64,000 nucleotides of DNA from LH-M37 sp032251315 (GCA_032251315.1 JAVVEE010000002.1:1-64000), one strand, 5' to 3'; shown: positions 17,044 to 27,742, counted from the stretch's first letter. Program-made: numbers and translations. Notes: generated from the sequence alone by a model not told the origin.

Positions 17044-18060
17044 ATGCAATCACAATCTCTCTGTACTGTTTTGCCGCCTGCCCCGAAAAGCGACTGGAAA
17101 AGACAGCTTGCCGAAGCTATTTCATCACCGGCAGAGCTGCTGCAGCAGCTGGGACTCGAATCTTTACTGCTTGAACACACTGAGCTGAACCCCGATTTTC
17201 GCCTGCGCGTGCCACAGGCCTATATCAACAAGATGAACAAAGGGGATGCCCGCGACCCGCTGCTGCTACAGATTCTGCCGACTCTGGCCGAACATGCGCC
17301 AGGCGGCGAGACCGATCCGGTCGGCGACCTGAATGCCATGCCCTCGCCCGGACTGCTGCATAAATATCACGGTCGTGCGCTGATTATCAGCACCGCCGCC
17401 TGCGCCATCCACTGCCGTTACTGTTTCCGCCGCCACTTTCCCTATACCGAAGCTCAGGCGCTGTCATCGCAATGGCCGACCACGCTGGCCTATTTACGAG
17501 AGCAGACTGATATTCACGAAGTGATTCTGAGCGGTGGCGACCCGCTGGTGCTGGACGATGACAAGCTGGCTTCGCTGTGCCGAGACCTGGAAAGCATCGC
17601 GCATATAAAATGGCTGCGCATCCACACGCGTTTGCCGGTGGTACTGCCTGCGCGCATTACCCCCGCCCTGCTTGGCTGGATGCAGGCGTCGCGTTTCCGT
17701 ATCACCATGGTGATACATGCTAACCACGCCAATGAATTAGGAGCAGATGAAAAACGAGCTTTGGGGGCATTGCAAAACGCCAACATCACCTTGCTGAACC
17801 AGAGTGTTTTACTGCAAACGATCAATGATGACGCCGCCACGCTGATCGCCCTGAGCCGTCGGCTTCATGATTGCGGCGTCATGCCCTACTACCTGCATCT
17901 GCTCGATCCGGTTCAGGGAGGACTGCATTTTGACATAGATCGCAAAAAAGCCTGCCAAATCATCGACTTCATGCGCGCGGAGCTGCCCGGCTACCTGGTT
18001 CCCAGACTGGTCGTTGAAGAAAAAGGGGCCCCTTCAAAAACAGCAATTTCTCAGATCTGA
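17044..18060 (+). CDS. epmB: EF-P lysine 2,3-aminomutase
   Basis: A radical SAM enzyme of 338 residues that converts (S)-alpha-lysine to (R)-beta-lysine for EF-P modification. The cluster cysteines are C120, C124 and C127 in ACAIHCRYCFRRHF. A PLP lysine is expected near the C-terminus (GYLVPRLVVEEKGAPSK). It lacks the N- and C-terminal extensions of catabolic lysine aminomutases, as expected for EpmB. It is divergent from efp-epmA. Confidence 0.95.
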   Translation: MQSQSLCTVLPPAPKSDWKRQLAEAISSPAELLQQLGLESLLLEHTELNPDFRLRVPQAYINKMNKGDARDPLLLQILPTLAEHAPGGETDPVGDLNAMPSPGLLHKYHGRALIISTAACAIHCRYCFRRHFPYTEAQALSSQWPTTLAYLREQTDIHEVILSGGDPLVLDDDKLASLCRDLESIAHIKWLRIHTRLPVVLPARITPALLGWMQASRFRITMVIHANHANELGADEKRALGALQNANITLLNQSVLLQTINDDAATLIALSRRLHDCGVMPYYLHLLDPVQGGLHFDIDRKKACQIIDFMRAELPGYLVPRLVVEEKGAPSKTAISQI

Positions 18061-18172
18061 ACTAGACTTGCTGAGAACAGGGATGAATACCGTGCATGTT
18101 TACCGACCCGACTTTATACCCTTAAGTCTCTTTCGATATAATATGCACTAGAAAATAAATGACAAAAAAATC

Positions 18173-19842
18173 ATGAAATTACTCATACCAGAACAGGCCG
18201 AGGTCAGTAATAGCATTTTACCGCTTCATCCGCGCAAGGCCAAAAAGTGGCTCTCTGATTTACCCCAGGCCAATATGGGTGAAATGACCAAACAGATTTT
18301 TGCTCTGATTCGCGAACTCAACCGTAAAAAAATACCCGCCAAACATCGTCTGGAAATCATGGAAATGCTGCGCCCACCTTGCCGCGGCATCTTTGACAAT
18401 CTGAAAAAGTATTTCATCAATCGCACCTTCCCGCTGCCCGAAAAAAGCAAAAAAATCGTCAATCTCAATCAGGCCCTGCTCCAGGAGATGGCACTGGGTT
18501 ACAAGATCATCATCCAGCAGGCCGCCGACAAAATCGAAAAGATTGATAACAAAACTCAGGCCATCGCCATCACCCGGGCCATTAAATATCAGTCAGAGCT
18601 TTTCCTGCGAGCCAGCGAAATATACGCCTCCGTGCCAGCCAATGTCTGGCGTGACGTGCATCAGATGTTCGCTTATGCGGTTGATTTGAAAGCGTATAAA
18701 AACATGGTCAAGGACAATGAGCATCCCGGCGAAAAGACCACCATCGAAGACCTGTACAAACAGATGCTGCTGTTTGCTCTCTCCCGACCCACTACCATGC
18801 GTCAAAGCGACAGTCAACGTGTCTACAACAAACTGAATCAATGGACTGCGCAAACCAGACTGTATGTACAACCTCAGGAGAACCAGATCGACCGTTTCTT
18901 TTGCGTGCGAGTTGAAGAAGACCGGCCTCCGTCTTACCTGAATCCACAGGACTGCGCGAGCGACAACCGCTTCTTTACTCTGGAGACCACCGAGCTTGTT
19001 GACACTATTCGCAAACAGATTAACAGCTCCGATAACCACGATGCCGTTACCGTCGGCGAGAAGCTTTCGATAGAGACGCTGAAAGTCCTGTCCCTGTCAT
19101 GGGGGGTAATGCCTAACCGCCGATTCTCCAGAACCGGAAAACATGGCAGTATCGCTGCTGCTATCGGACTAAAACATGCGACAGAAATGATTCGGGAAAG
19201 AAATTTACCGGAGTCGGTCGAATAGGTGCAGAACGCCTTCGATAGAGGCGACGGATTTACCCTGGAACATATTCCTGATGAAGCAAAATCCATGCATGAC
19301 AATTCGTCGTCTTATATGACTCATACTGCCACCAACGATGCCTCCGGTAACGTCTGGGATATGGTCGCCAAAGGCACGGCAATGACCGACACTTATCATC
19401 GCCAACGCGCTTTGCAGGCCGCCGCGGAAATAAAGAATGGCGAATCGGCAGCATACGCTGGATGCAGTTCACCACGGCCAACGGCCTGGAAATCGGCGTA
19501 CAGACACTGTCACCCAAGGTCATTGCCACGATAGTGCATCGCATCAATCGACCTCAGGACCCGCCCTTTGATGCGCTCATGGTGCCGGGAATCAAACCCA
19601 TCAATCAGCCTGCCACAATAATATTACCCGCGCAGACTTTCAAAACAGGTGATACAATAAAAGTAGAGATATTCGATCGGAATATAGAAATAAAGCTGAG
19701 TGACCGTAAAGAACATACCGGCTTATTCACACAATTTCTGTTCATACATCTGGATCAGCACGTTCAACAGAAAAATGTCGAAAAACAGGAAGAAGTCTCC
19801 AAAAAGAGGGACGACTTCGACGAAATCTGGTCTTCGCTGTAA
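18173..19842 (+). pseudogene. Disrupted gene upstream of fimX-like (stop plus frameshift)
   Basis: An intact frame gives 350 residues and ends at a TAG (19223-19225). The same frame reopens at once with GTG and runs another 100 codons or so, to about 19430. The apparent C-terminal part continues in a different frame from about 19420 (KEWRIGSIRWMQFTTANGLE...) to a stop at 19842. The N-terminal part is helical (PLPEKSKKIVNLNQALLQEM); the last part looks like the end of a PilZ-like barrel (WRIGSIRW, GLEIGVQTLSP). From memory, proteins of this layout occur with intact C-terminal barrels in other proteobacteria. Here one amber codon, one frameshift and probably a deletion between them break it. 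A read-through or sequencing error remains possible. The intact fimX-like gene starts 65 bases later. Confidence 0.65.
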
Positions 19843-19907
19843 TCGCTAAACTGCAACTCACCTGGGCGATATTTAGTGCTCGGGCATTTACTGGATCATA
19901 ATAAACA

Positions 19908-21998
19908 ATGGCTGATAAAACCATTAACCTGATTATTGTCGATGACTCCTTCGACACCGAAGAAAAAGTTATCAGCACACTCAGAGCATTGGGTTACGCC
20001 ACACGTTCATCACGGGTGGAAGATGATGAAGACCTGATAGACAGCATCAAAGCACGCCATCCTGATCTGGTACTGTATTCACAGGGCATGGAGTTAATCA
20101 GTCTGGAGCAGACCTGCAAAATAATACAGAAAAATACCGACAATGCACTTATTCCAGTCATTGCGGTAGATAAAAGCGAAGCCACCGCTGCTATAACGGA
20201 TGTCATCAGTGCCGGTGCCATGGACCTTTCTTCCTACGAGAACATGAAGCATCTTGCGCAGGTTATTCATCGCGAAGTGCGCGCCTATCGTAACTGGAAG
20301 AAAAATCTGGAACTGCAAAAAATTCTGGACGAGTCTGAACTGCGTTGCAACTCATTGCTGGACAGTTCGCGCGACGCCATTGCCTATATCCATGAAGGCA
20401 TGCATGTCTATTCAAATGACTCCTATCTGAATTTATTCGACATTGCACAGTCTGATGATCTTGAAGGCATCCCTATACTTGATATGGTCGCAAATAACAG
20501 TCGCGATGATTTTAAGGCCTTTTTGCGCGAATATATGAAAACAGACAGCGGCCTCAAAAAACTGGTTACCCGCCTGCACAAACCCGATGGCAAGGAATTT
20601 GACGGTGAAATGGAATTCTCGGCAGCACACATTGATGGCGAGCCCTGCATACAGATCGTTATTCGCAAAGAAGATGTCAATACCGAAGAACTTGAGCGCC
20701 AGTTAAAACTGCTCAACCAGAAAGATCAACTGACCGGACTGTACAATCGCCAGTACTGTCTGGAGGAAGTAGAAACCATCATTAGTGAATGCGAAGGCAA
20801 TGACAACATCGCTGCCATTATGGAGATACGCCTCGACAACTTTGACAATATTAAAAATGAAGTCGGCGTTGTCGGTGCAGACCATTACATCGTTGCCGTC
20901 GCCAAAGCCATTGCCGAATACACACACGAAAATGATATTTTATCGCGCTACACACATGCCAGTTTCACCATTCTCAGCCGCGGAAACGATAAGGGCCTCA
21001 TCGAGAAATATGCAAAGGAAATTCAGGAAAAGATCAGTGAATACGAAGTTCAGATTAAAGATGAAACCGTCAACACCACCTGCAGTGCCGGCATCGTTCT
21101 TATCAATAAAAGCTCACCGGATTGCAATGAAGTTTTAGCGCGTGTAGAAAAAGCTTCCGATGAAGCCGCCGCCAGCGGCACCAATCAGATCAGTTTTTAC
21201 GTTCCTAAAGAGGGTGAGTTAACCCGACACGAGGCCGATTTAAAATTTAAGGGGCAACTTACTGATGCGATAATGCATAACAGGTTTGTTCTCTACTACC
21301 AGCCCATTGTCAGCCTACATGGTGACACCGACGAACGTTATGAAGTTTTCGTACGTCTGAAAGGTGAGGATGGCAATCTAATAATGCCTCAGGACTTTTT
21401 TCCTGCCGCAGAACGCATCGGCATGGCCATCGCCATTGATCGCTGGGTACTGACACGCGCTATCCAGGTATTGTTTGAGCGCTGGGAAAAAGGCAACCGC
21501 ACCCGTTTTTTTATCAAGCTTTCAGCACCTTCACTGAAAGATGACACTCTCATCGCCTGGCTGGACCACCAGATCAAGGAGAAAAAATTACCCGCTGACT
21601 GCCTTATTTTCGAAGTAAAAGAAACCGCCGCTGTGACCAATCTGAAGCACACCAAAGCCATGTCTGAAAGTCTCAGGAAAATCAACTGTGGTTTCGTACT
21701 GGATGACTTTGGCACTAGTGCAACTCCATTTCAGATACTTGATCATATAGATGTCGATTACATTCGTCTTGATAGAAGCTTCATGGTCAATCTGACTGAA
21801 AATGAAAAGGACCAGGAAGCTGTACGGAGCATCACGGCCCAGGCCACTGAGCGCGGCACATTAACCATCACCCAGTTTGTTCCTGATGCAGGCAGCCTGT
21901 CAGTGCTCTGGGGAATGAATGTTAACTTTATTCAGGGACACTTTCTGCAGGAACCTTCACCTGTTATGAATTATGATTTCACCAATATGGGAGGTTAG
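19908..21998 (+). CDS. fimX: FimX-like c-di-GMP receptor (degenerate GGDEF-EAL)
   Basis: A cytoplasmic protein of 696 residues with the domain order of FimX: REC-like (5-125, IIVDDSFDTEEKV), PAS (about 140-260), GGDEF (about 275-430) and EAL (about 450-690). The GGDEF signature reads THASF (349-353) and the EAL signature reads EVF (479-481), so neither cyclase nor phosphodiesterase activity is expected. FimX of Pseudomonas, which is also degenerate, binds c-di-GMP and controls type IV pili. No pilus genes are in the window. The length agrees with FimX (about 690). It stands next to a broken gene that may have been its partner. Confidence 0.85.
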   Translation: MADKTINLIIVDDSFDTEEKVISTLRALGYATRSSRVEDDEDLIDSIKARHPDLVLYSQGMELISLEQTCKIIQKNTDNALIPVIAVDKSEATAAITDVISAGAMDLSSYENMKHLAQVIHREVRAYRNWKKNLELQKILDESELRCNSLLDSSRDAIAYIHEGMHVYSNDSYLNLFDIAQSDDLEGIPILDMVANNSRDDFKAFLREYMKTDSGLKKLVTRLHKPDGKEFDGEMEFSAAHIDGEPCIQIVIRKEDVNTEELERQLKLLNQKDQLTGLYNRQYCLEEVETIISECEGNDNIAAIMEIRLDNFDNIKNEVGVVGADHYIVAVAKAIAEYTHENDILSRYTHASFTILSRGNDKGLIEKYAKEIQEKISEYEVQIKDETVNTTCSAGIVLINKSSPDCNEVLARVEKASDEAAASGTNQISFYVPKEGELTRHEADLKFKGQLTDAIMHNRFVLYYQPIVSLHGDTDERYEVFVRLKGEDGNLIMPQDFFPAAERIGMAIAIDRWVLTRAIQVLFERWEKGNRTRFFIKLSAPSLKDDTLIAWLDHQIKEKKLPADCLIFEVKETAAVTNLKHTKAMSESLRKINCGFVLDDFGTSATPFQILDHIDVDYIRLDRSFMVNLTENEKDQEAVRSITAQATERGTLTITQFVPDAGSLSVLWGMNVNFIQGHFLQEPSPVMNYDFTNMGG

Positions 21999-22099
21999 CT
22001 ACAGCTTTTTCTCATTACTGGGAGGCTGTTGGGTTTAGGGGGATTGAAGCGACAGCCTCCTAGCTCTGCATTGGAATACATACGTACTATTGAGTTATA

Positions 22100-22203
22100 T
22101 GGAAAGGATACCCTTCAATCAAGACGCGCTGAGAATACATCCGTGTACGCTCGGCAGCAGCATCCCTGCTGCTGACGGTCTTGATTGAAGGGTATCCTTT
22201 CCA
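22100..22203. repeat. 104-base palindromic element with 26-base perfect arms
   Basis: The outer arms (22100-22125 and 22178-22203, starting TGGAAAGGATACCCTTC) are exact reverse complements. The core holds a second hairpin, CAGCAGCA-TCCC-TGCTGCTG (22155-22174), next to ATACATCCGTGTACGCTCGG. It lies between the convergent fimX-like and parC genes. It resembles short palindromic interspersed elements of gammaproteobacteria, or a MITE. Confidence 0.8.
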
Positions 22204-22250
22204 TGCACCTTGTTAGTAAGTCTGCAAAAAAACCATAATAGGTGCAACGA

Positions 22251-22287
22251 TCACTGACTCAGCCCGCATATCGGGCTGAGTCAGTGA
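22251..22287 (-). terminator. 16-base perfect hairpin abutting parC
   Basis: TCACTGACTCAGCCCG and CGGGCTGAGTCAGTGA pair fully around a 5-base loop, directly next to the parC stop codon. No T tract follows at once, so it may be a 3' mRNA stabiliser or a factor-assisted terminator. Confidence 0.6.
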
Positions 22288-24561
22288 CTAGCCCTCTTCT
22301 TCCAGCTGTTTATACTCAACCACCAGCGACTCCACATTCCTGTAACCCTGCGGCAACTTAAGCCCGCGTCGACCGCGTTCACCGGAATAAATTTCCAGTT
22401 CCGAGGGTTTCATGGTTTTATGTTTTTTGCCCGCATGCACCACCAGCTTTTCATCAGGGCGCAACAGTGTAGCGGCGATTACCGCTTCTTCACCGGCATT
22501 GAGTTTCTTGCTCGGGATATTGATGATCTTATTGCCCTTGCCGCGTGCCATTTGCGGCAACTGTTCCAGCGGCGTGAGCAGCAGATGGCCTTCCGAACTC
22601 ACCACTACAATCTGTTCATTTTCAAGATCGCGCACTTTAACCGGCGGCAGTACTTTCGCGCCTTTGGCGACATTAAGCACGGCCTTGCCCGATTTTGTCC
22701 GGGACTGTAAATCCGCCATTTTGGTGACGAAGCCATAACCGAAGGAGCTGCACAGCAGATAAAGATCATCGGCTTGCCCCATGATTACGGAGACAAAGTT
22801 GGCACCGGCCGGCGGCGTGAAATAGCTGCTGAGGGGATCACCCTGGCCGCGTGCTGAGGGCAGTTTGTGGGCGGGCAAGGTGTAGGCGCGTCCGGTGGAG
22901 TCCAGGAACACCGCCATCTGATTACTCCGCCCCGAAGCCGCTGCCAGAAAGTGATCGCCTGATTTGTAATTTAGTTTTGAGGGATCGATATCATGGCCCT
23001 TGGCTGCTCGCGCCCAGCCCATGGATGAGAGCACCACGGTAACCGGATCGCTGGCAATCAGCGTGCTTTCATCCATCGCCTGCGCGGCACCGCGCGTCAC
23101 CATGGGTGAGCGTCGATCGTCGCCATATTTTTTGGCGTCTTCCTGGATCTCTTTGCGAATCAGGGTTTTCAGACGCGTCGCCGAACCCAGAATTTTTTCC
23201 AGATAGTCGCGCTCTTCCGCCAGTGCATCCTGTTCACCGCGTATTTTCATCTCTTCGAGCTTGGCCAGATGACGCAGCTTCAGCTCAAGGATGGCTTCGG
23301 CCTGTGTATCTGAGATTCCAAAACGTGCCATCAACACCGGTTTGGGCTTGTCGTGTTCACGAATAATGGCGATGACTTCGTCAATATTCAGAAAGGCAAT
23401 CAGCAAACCATCAAGAATATGCAGACGGCTGTTAACCTTATCCAGACGCCATTGCAGGCGACGACGCACGGTCACTGTACGGAACTTGAGCCACTCCTCC
23501 AGGATCATTCTCAGGTCTTTGACCTGAGGCCGGCCATTGATGCCGATCATGTTCATGTTGACGCGGTAACTCGATTCCAGATCGGTGGTGGCGAACAGAT
23601 GCCCCATTAACTCATCAACATTGACGCGATTGGAACGCGGCACAATCACCAGACGGGTGGGATTTTCATGGTCGGATTCGTCGCGCAGATCTTCCACCAT
23701 CGGCAGTTTCTTCGCGATCATCTGCTGCGCAATCTGCTCCAGCACCTTGTTGCCGGAAACCCGGTAGGGCAATGCAGTGACGATGATGGCACCATCTTCT
23801 TTTTCGTAACGCGCGCGCTGGCGAACGCTGCCGTGGCCGGTGCGATAGGTTTCCATGATGTCGGCGCGCGAAGTAATAATTTCAGCTTCGGTGGGAAAGT
23901 CCGGACCCTGAATATGCTCGCATAAATCTTCCAGCGTGCTCTTTGGTTCTTCCAGCAGACGAATGCAGGCGCTGGCCACTTCACGAATATTATGCGGCAG
24001 CATATCAGTGGCCATGCCCACCGCGATACCGGTGCCGCCGTTGAGCAATACATTCGGCAGACGCGCAGGCAGGGTTTCCGGCTCATCCAGAGAGCCGTCA
24101 AAGTTTGGCTGCCAGGTTACTGTGCCCTGCCCCAGTTCGGAGAGCAGCACTTCGGCATAGGCGGCCAGTTTGGATTCGGTGTAACGCATTGCGGCGAATG
24201 ATTTCGGATCATCCGAGGAGCCCCAGTTGCCCTGCCCGTCCACCAGTGGGTAACGGTAGGAGAAAGGCTGCGCCATCAGCACCATGGCTTCGTAACAGGC
24301 GCTGTCGCCATGGGGATGGTATTTACCCAGCACATCACCGACGGTCCGCGCCGATTTTTTGTGCTTGGCGGTGGCATTCAAACCCAGCTCGGACATGGCA
24401 AAAACAATGCGCCGTTGCACCGGCTTCAGGCCGTCACCAATGAACGGCAGGGCACGATCGAGGATGACGTACATGGAATAGTCCAGATACGCCCGCTCGG
24501 TAAACACCGACATGGGTTCCTGCTCTACGCCTTCAAAATCGATTTTTGACTGTTCACTCAT
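22288..24561 (-). CDS. parC: DNA topoisomerase IV subunit A
   Basis: The DNA-cleaving subunit of topoisomerase IV, which unlinks daughter chromosomes. The 757-residue protein starts with the breakage-reunion domain: [20 protein letters not shown], the quinolone region [13 protein letters not shown] with the usual Ser and Glu, and the active-site tyrosine in [11 protein letters not shown]. The C-terminal domain (from about 500) has beta-pinwheel blades. A 42-base spacer separates it from parE, with which it forms an operon (parE-parC order). Family and length are normal. Confidence 0.97.
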   Translation of the reverse strand: MSEQSKIDFEGVEQEPMSVFTERAYLDYSMYVILDRALPFIGDGLKPVQRRIVFAMSELGLNATAKHKKSARTVGDVLGKYHPHGDSACYEAMVLMAQPFSYRYPLVDGQGNWGSSDDPKSFAAMRYTESKLAAYAEVLLSELGQGTVTWQPNFDGSLDEPETLPARLPNVLLNGGTGIAVGMATDMLPHNIREVASACIRLLEEPKSTLEDLCEHIQGPDFPTEAEIITSRADIMETYRTGHGSVRQRARYEKEDGAIIVTALPYRVSGNKVLEQIAQQMIAKKLPMVEDLRDESDHENPTRLVIVPRSNRVNVDELMGHLFATTDLESSYRVNMNMIGINGRPQVKDLRMILEEWLKFRTVTVRRRLQWRLDKVNSRLHILDGLLIAFLNIDEVIAIIREHDKPKPVLMARFGISDTQAEAILELKLRHLAKLEEMKIRGEQDALAEERDYLEKILGSATRLKTLIRKEIQEDAKKYGDDRRSPMVTRGAAQAMDESTLIASDPVTVVLSSMGWARAAKGHDIDPSKLNYKSGDHFLAAASGRSNQMAVFLDSTGRAYTLPAHKLPSARGQGDPLSSYFTPPAGANFVSVIMGQADDLYLLCSSFGYGFVTKMADLQSRTKSGKAVLNVAKGAKVLPPVKVRDLENEQIVVVSSEGHLLLTPLEQLPQMARGKGNKIINIPSKKLNAGEEAVIAATLLRPDEKLVVHAGKKHKTMKPSELEIYSGERGRRGLKLPQGYRNVESLVVEYKQLEEEG

Positions 24562-24603
24562 AATTTATTTTTTCTGATAATACAAAATACGTTTCTAAAA
24601 ATT

Positions 24604-26487
24604 CTAGATCGCGGCCAGATCGCCTTTCGACTCCAGCCAGGTTTTCCTGTCGGCGGCGCGTTTGCGCGCCAGCAACATATCCATCATCTGGTCGCTCTGA
24701 TCGCCATCGGTAACAACCAGGCGGATCAGACGCCGGGTATCGGGCGCCAGCGTGGTCACACGCAGCTGCATGGGATTCATCTCACCCAGCCCCTTGAAGC
24801 GTGACACCGAAACTTTACCGCGAATTTTTTCGGCTTCAATACGGTCGAGCACGCCCTGCTTTTCGGATTCATCCAGCGCATAAAAAACCTGCTTGCCGAC
24901 ATCGATGCGAAACAGCGGCGGCAACGCCACATAGACATGCCCGGCTTTAACCAGGGCGCGGAAATGTTTGAGAAACAGCGCGCACAGCAGCGTCGCGATG
25001 TGATAACCATCGGAATCGGCGTCGGCGAGAATGCAGATTTTGCCGTAGCGTAAATCTTTCAGCTGGTCATTGCCCGGTTCGATACCCAGCGCCACCGAAA
25101 TGTCGTGCACCTCCTGCGAAGCCAGTACCTGATCGGACTCCACTTCCCAGGTATTCAGGATTTTTCCGCGCAGCGGCATAATTGCCTGAAACACCCGATC
25201 ACGCGCCTGCTTGGCCGAGCCGCCCGCCGAGTCACCTTCCACCAAAAAAAGTTCGGTGCGCTCCAGATCCTGCGAGGAGCAGTCGGCCAGTTTGCCCGGC
25301 AGGGCCGGCCCGGTGGTGACTTTTTTACGCACCACCTTACGGCCTGCGCGCAATCGTCTCTGGGCATTATCAATGGCCAGTGTGGCAATGGCTTCACCGG
25401 CCTCGGTATGCTGGTTCAGCCACAGACTAAATGCATCCTTGACCACGCCGGAAACAAACGCGGCGCATTCACGTGAAGACAGCCGCTCTTTGGTCTGGCC
25501 GGAAAACTGCGGGTCACTCAGCTTCACCGAGAGCACGTAACAGACGCGATCCCAGACATCTTCGGGGCTGAGTTTAACGCCACGCGGCAGCAGGTTGCGA
25601 AACTCACAGAACTCGCGCAGCGCTTCGGTCAAACCGGTGCGCAGGCCGTTGACGTGAGTACCACCCTGCGCCGTGGGGATCAGATTAACGTAGGACTCAC
25701 CCACCAGCTCACCGCCTTCCACCAGCCAGCTCAACGACCAGTCGACCTGTTCATGGGTGCCTTGCATACTGCCGGAGAAAAGCTCCTGCGGCAGCATTTC
25801 CCGCCCCGACAGATACTCACTCAGATAATCTTCCAGACCGCCCTGATACAGCCACGACTCCTGCTCACCGCTCTTCTCATCGAAAAAATCAACTTTAAGA
25901 CCTGGGCATAACACCGCTTTGGCACGTAACACATGCTTAAGTCGCGACACCGAAAAATTAGCTGAATCGAAATATTTTTTCTCCGGCCAGAAGCGAATGC
26001 TGGTGCCGGTATTGCGCTTACCGACCGTGCCGATTTTTTCCAGTTCCGAGGTTTTTGCACCGTGCGCGAAACTCATGTGATAAACATCGCCGTCACGTCG
26101 CACTTCAACCCCCAGTTTGACCGACAGCGCATTGACCACCGACACGCCAACACCGTGCAGCCCGCCGGAGAACTGATAGTTATCGTTGGAGAATTTACCG
26201 CCCGCATGCAGGCGGGTGAGAATAACTTCGATACCGGAGACGCCTTCCTCGGGATGGATATCCACAGGCATGCCGCGGCCATCATCACGCACCGAGAGCG
26301 AGCCATCCTTGTGTAAAGTCACTTCGATGTGGCTGGCGTGCCCAGCAACCGCCTCATCGACGCTGTTATCAATAACTTCCTGCGCCAGATGATTGGGACG
26401 GGTGGTATCTGTGTACATGCCCGGGCGTTTCTGCACCGGTTCGAGGCCTGTTAATACCTCAATCGCGGAGGCATCGTATTTACTCAT
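24604..26487 (-). CDS. parE: DNA topoisomerase IV subunit B
   Basis: The ATPase subunit of topoisomerase IV, 627 residues. The GHKL ATP site is visible as VIDNSVDEAVAGHA, VRDDGRGMPVDIHPEEG and GLHGVGVSVVNALS. The Toprim region has LFLVEGDSAGGSAKQARDR and ILADADSDGYHIATL. Length (about 630) fits ParE rather than GyrB (about 800). parC follows 42 bases later. The upstream gap carries the second CGC-rich repeat. Confidence 0.97.
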   Translation of the reverse strand: MSKYDASAIEVLTGLEPVQKRPGMYTDTTRPNHLAQEVIDNSVDEAVAGHASHIEVTLHKDGSLSVRDDGRGMPVDIHPEEGVSGIEVILTRLHAGGKFSNDNYQFSGGLHGVGVSVVNALSVKLGVEVRRDGDVYHMSFAHGAKTSELEKIGTVGKRNTGTSIRFWPEKKYFDSANFSVSRLKHVLRAKAVLCPGLKVDFFDEKSGEQESWLYQGGLEDYLSEYLSGREMLPQELFSGSMQGTHEQVDWSLSWLVEGGELVGESYVNLIPTAQGGTHVNGLRTGLTEALREFCEFRNLLPRGVKLSPEDVWDRVCYVLSVKLSDPQFSGQTKERLSSRECAAFVSGVVKDAFSLWLNQHTEAGEAIATLAIDNAQRRLRAGRKVVRKKVTTGPALPGKLADCSSQDLERTELFLVEGDSAGGSAKQARDRVFQAIMPLRGKILNTWEVESDQVLASQEVHDISVALGIEPGNDQLKDLRYGKICILADADSDGYHIATLLCALFLKHFRALVKAGHVYVALPPLFRIDVGKQVFYALDESEKQGVLDRIEAEKIRGKVSVSRFKGLGEMNPMQLRVTTLAPDTRRLIRLVVTDGDQSDQMMDMLLARKRAADRKTWLESKGDLAAI

Positions 26488-26879
26488 GAATAGAACTCTT
26501 GATGGATCATCGTTATATCGGATTGCTGCTTTGGCGGCTAATAGTACAGGCCGGAGGCTAAATCCTCCAGTATTAAATAGTTAAAATTTAGAGACTTTTA
26601 CCGCAGAGGCGCGGAGACGCAGAGAAGAATCCAGTTAATCGTTATTTGTGCGTAGCACCAATAAAAACTCTGCGCCTCCGCGCCTCTGCGGTGAAAGTTT
26701 TTAAGTTTTTATGGACGGATGCAGCTCCAGGGTCAGAGCTTCGAAAAATCCGGCCGATCACAAAATATGAAAAGGGGTTTATTCATCGCCAGTCGGAAAT
26801 GGTTCTGACTGGCTTGTTGGATAGGAGGGGTGGCGCAGACAGCTATTGACCGCTGCTGCGCCGTAAAATCTAATCCGGA
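26488..26879. other. 392-base gap between parE and dsbC
   Basis: There is no gene. It holds the CGC-rich repeat copy B (26595-26703) and a small GGAGG-CTAAAT-CCTCC hairpin near 26550. The parE promoter should lie at its left end. Confidence 0.5.
26595..26703. repeat. CGCAGAGGCGC inverted repeat, copy B
   Basis: The left arm runs TTTTACCGCAGAGGCGCGG (about 26597-26624), the right arm CTCTGCGCCTCCGCGCCTCT and on (about 26668-26698). They enclose about 43 bases. Same family as copies A and C. Confidence 0.8.
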
Positions 26880-27638
26880 TTAATTAACAGCAGCCTTAGC
26901 CTGTGTATTAGTCATCTCCTGCACCAGTTTGGCGGCAGGCACATAACCGGGCAGCATCTCACCGGATTCCAGAATGATGGCGGGCGTGCCTGCAACACCG
27001 ATTTCCCGGGCCAGCTCGAGGTGACGCTGAATAGGGTTGTCACACGTCTGCGCTTTGATTTTATCACCAGCTTTAACAAGATCGAGTGCTTCGTTTCTAT
27101 TTTTTGCACACCAGACACTCACCGTCGTATCGTAATCACTCTTACCTTTCAGCGGCATGAAGATGTAGCGAACCTGGACGTTGCTGGCCATATATTGATC
27201 CATTTCATTATGTAAACGTCGGCAGTAGGGGCAGTCGATATCGGTCACCACGGTAATAGTGTGATCCACCTTTTTAGGGGTATAAATCAGCATGTTCTCT
27301 TCGCCCAGGGCATTGATCGCAGTCAAACGTATTTTGGATTTGGCCTGTTCGGTGTAATTGACGCGACTGGATAAATCGACCAGATTCCCATCCAGCATAT
27401 AACGCGCGTTCTGGTCCATATAGACCACCTGAGCGCCCACAATCACCTCGTATAAACCGGGAATGGGAGATTCACTAATCTGGCTGATCTCGGTGCCGGG
27501 CAGATGTTTGGCCAGTGCTTGTTCCAGCGTTTCGATACCGCTATCCGCCGAAAAAGCCGGAGTGGCGGCTAACAGCAGAGACAAAGGAAGAAGAAAAAAA
27601 CCGAATGCCGGCCTGATTACTGCTTTAGATAAACTCAT
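26880..27638 (-). CDS. dsbC: Periplasmic disulfide isomerase DsbC
   Basis: Rearranges wrong disulfides in periplasmic proteins and is kept reduced by DsbD. From the ATG at 27638 the protein has 252 residues with a signal peptide ending TPAFSA. Starts further upstream would extend past the signal. A small dimerisation domain (QVVYMDQNARYMLDG region) precedes the thioredoxin fold with the active site CPYC in DIDCPYCRRLH. It lies just downstream of xerD, the same order as in E. coli. The C-terminus ends normally with the GTPAIILESGEMLPGY segment. Confidence 0.95.
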   Translation of the reverse strand: MSLSKAVIRPAFGFFLLPLSLLLAATPAFSADSGIETLEQALAKHLPGTEISQISESPIPGLYEVIVGAQVVYMDQNARYMLDGNLVDLSSRVNYTEQAKSKIRLTAINALGEENMLIYTPKKVDHTITVVTDIDCPYCRRLHNEMDQYMASNVQVRYIFMPLKGKSDYDTTVSVWCAKNRNEALDLVKAGDKIKAQTCDNPIQRHLELAREIGVAGTPAIILESGEMLPGYVPAAKLVQEMTNTQAKAAVN

Positions 27639-27742
27639 AATGTGCACACTCTTGTTAACTTGAATCATTACAGACAAGCCGTATTATAGATAATTCCATC
27701 GTCCCTGAGTAATTCAATCAATGCGGATCTAATGCACATCCG

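Noticed and set aside
22288..26487. gyrA/gyrB instead of parC/parE
   Set aside because: The B subunit is about 630 residues and the A subunit about 760, fitting topoisomerase IV.
27639..27677. TTG or upstream ATG start of dsbC
   Set aside because: The ATG at 27638 gives a normal signal peptide; longer forms bury it.
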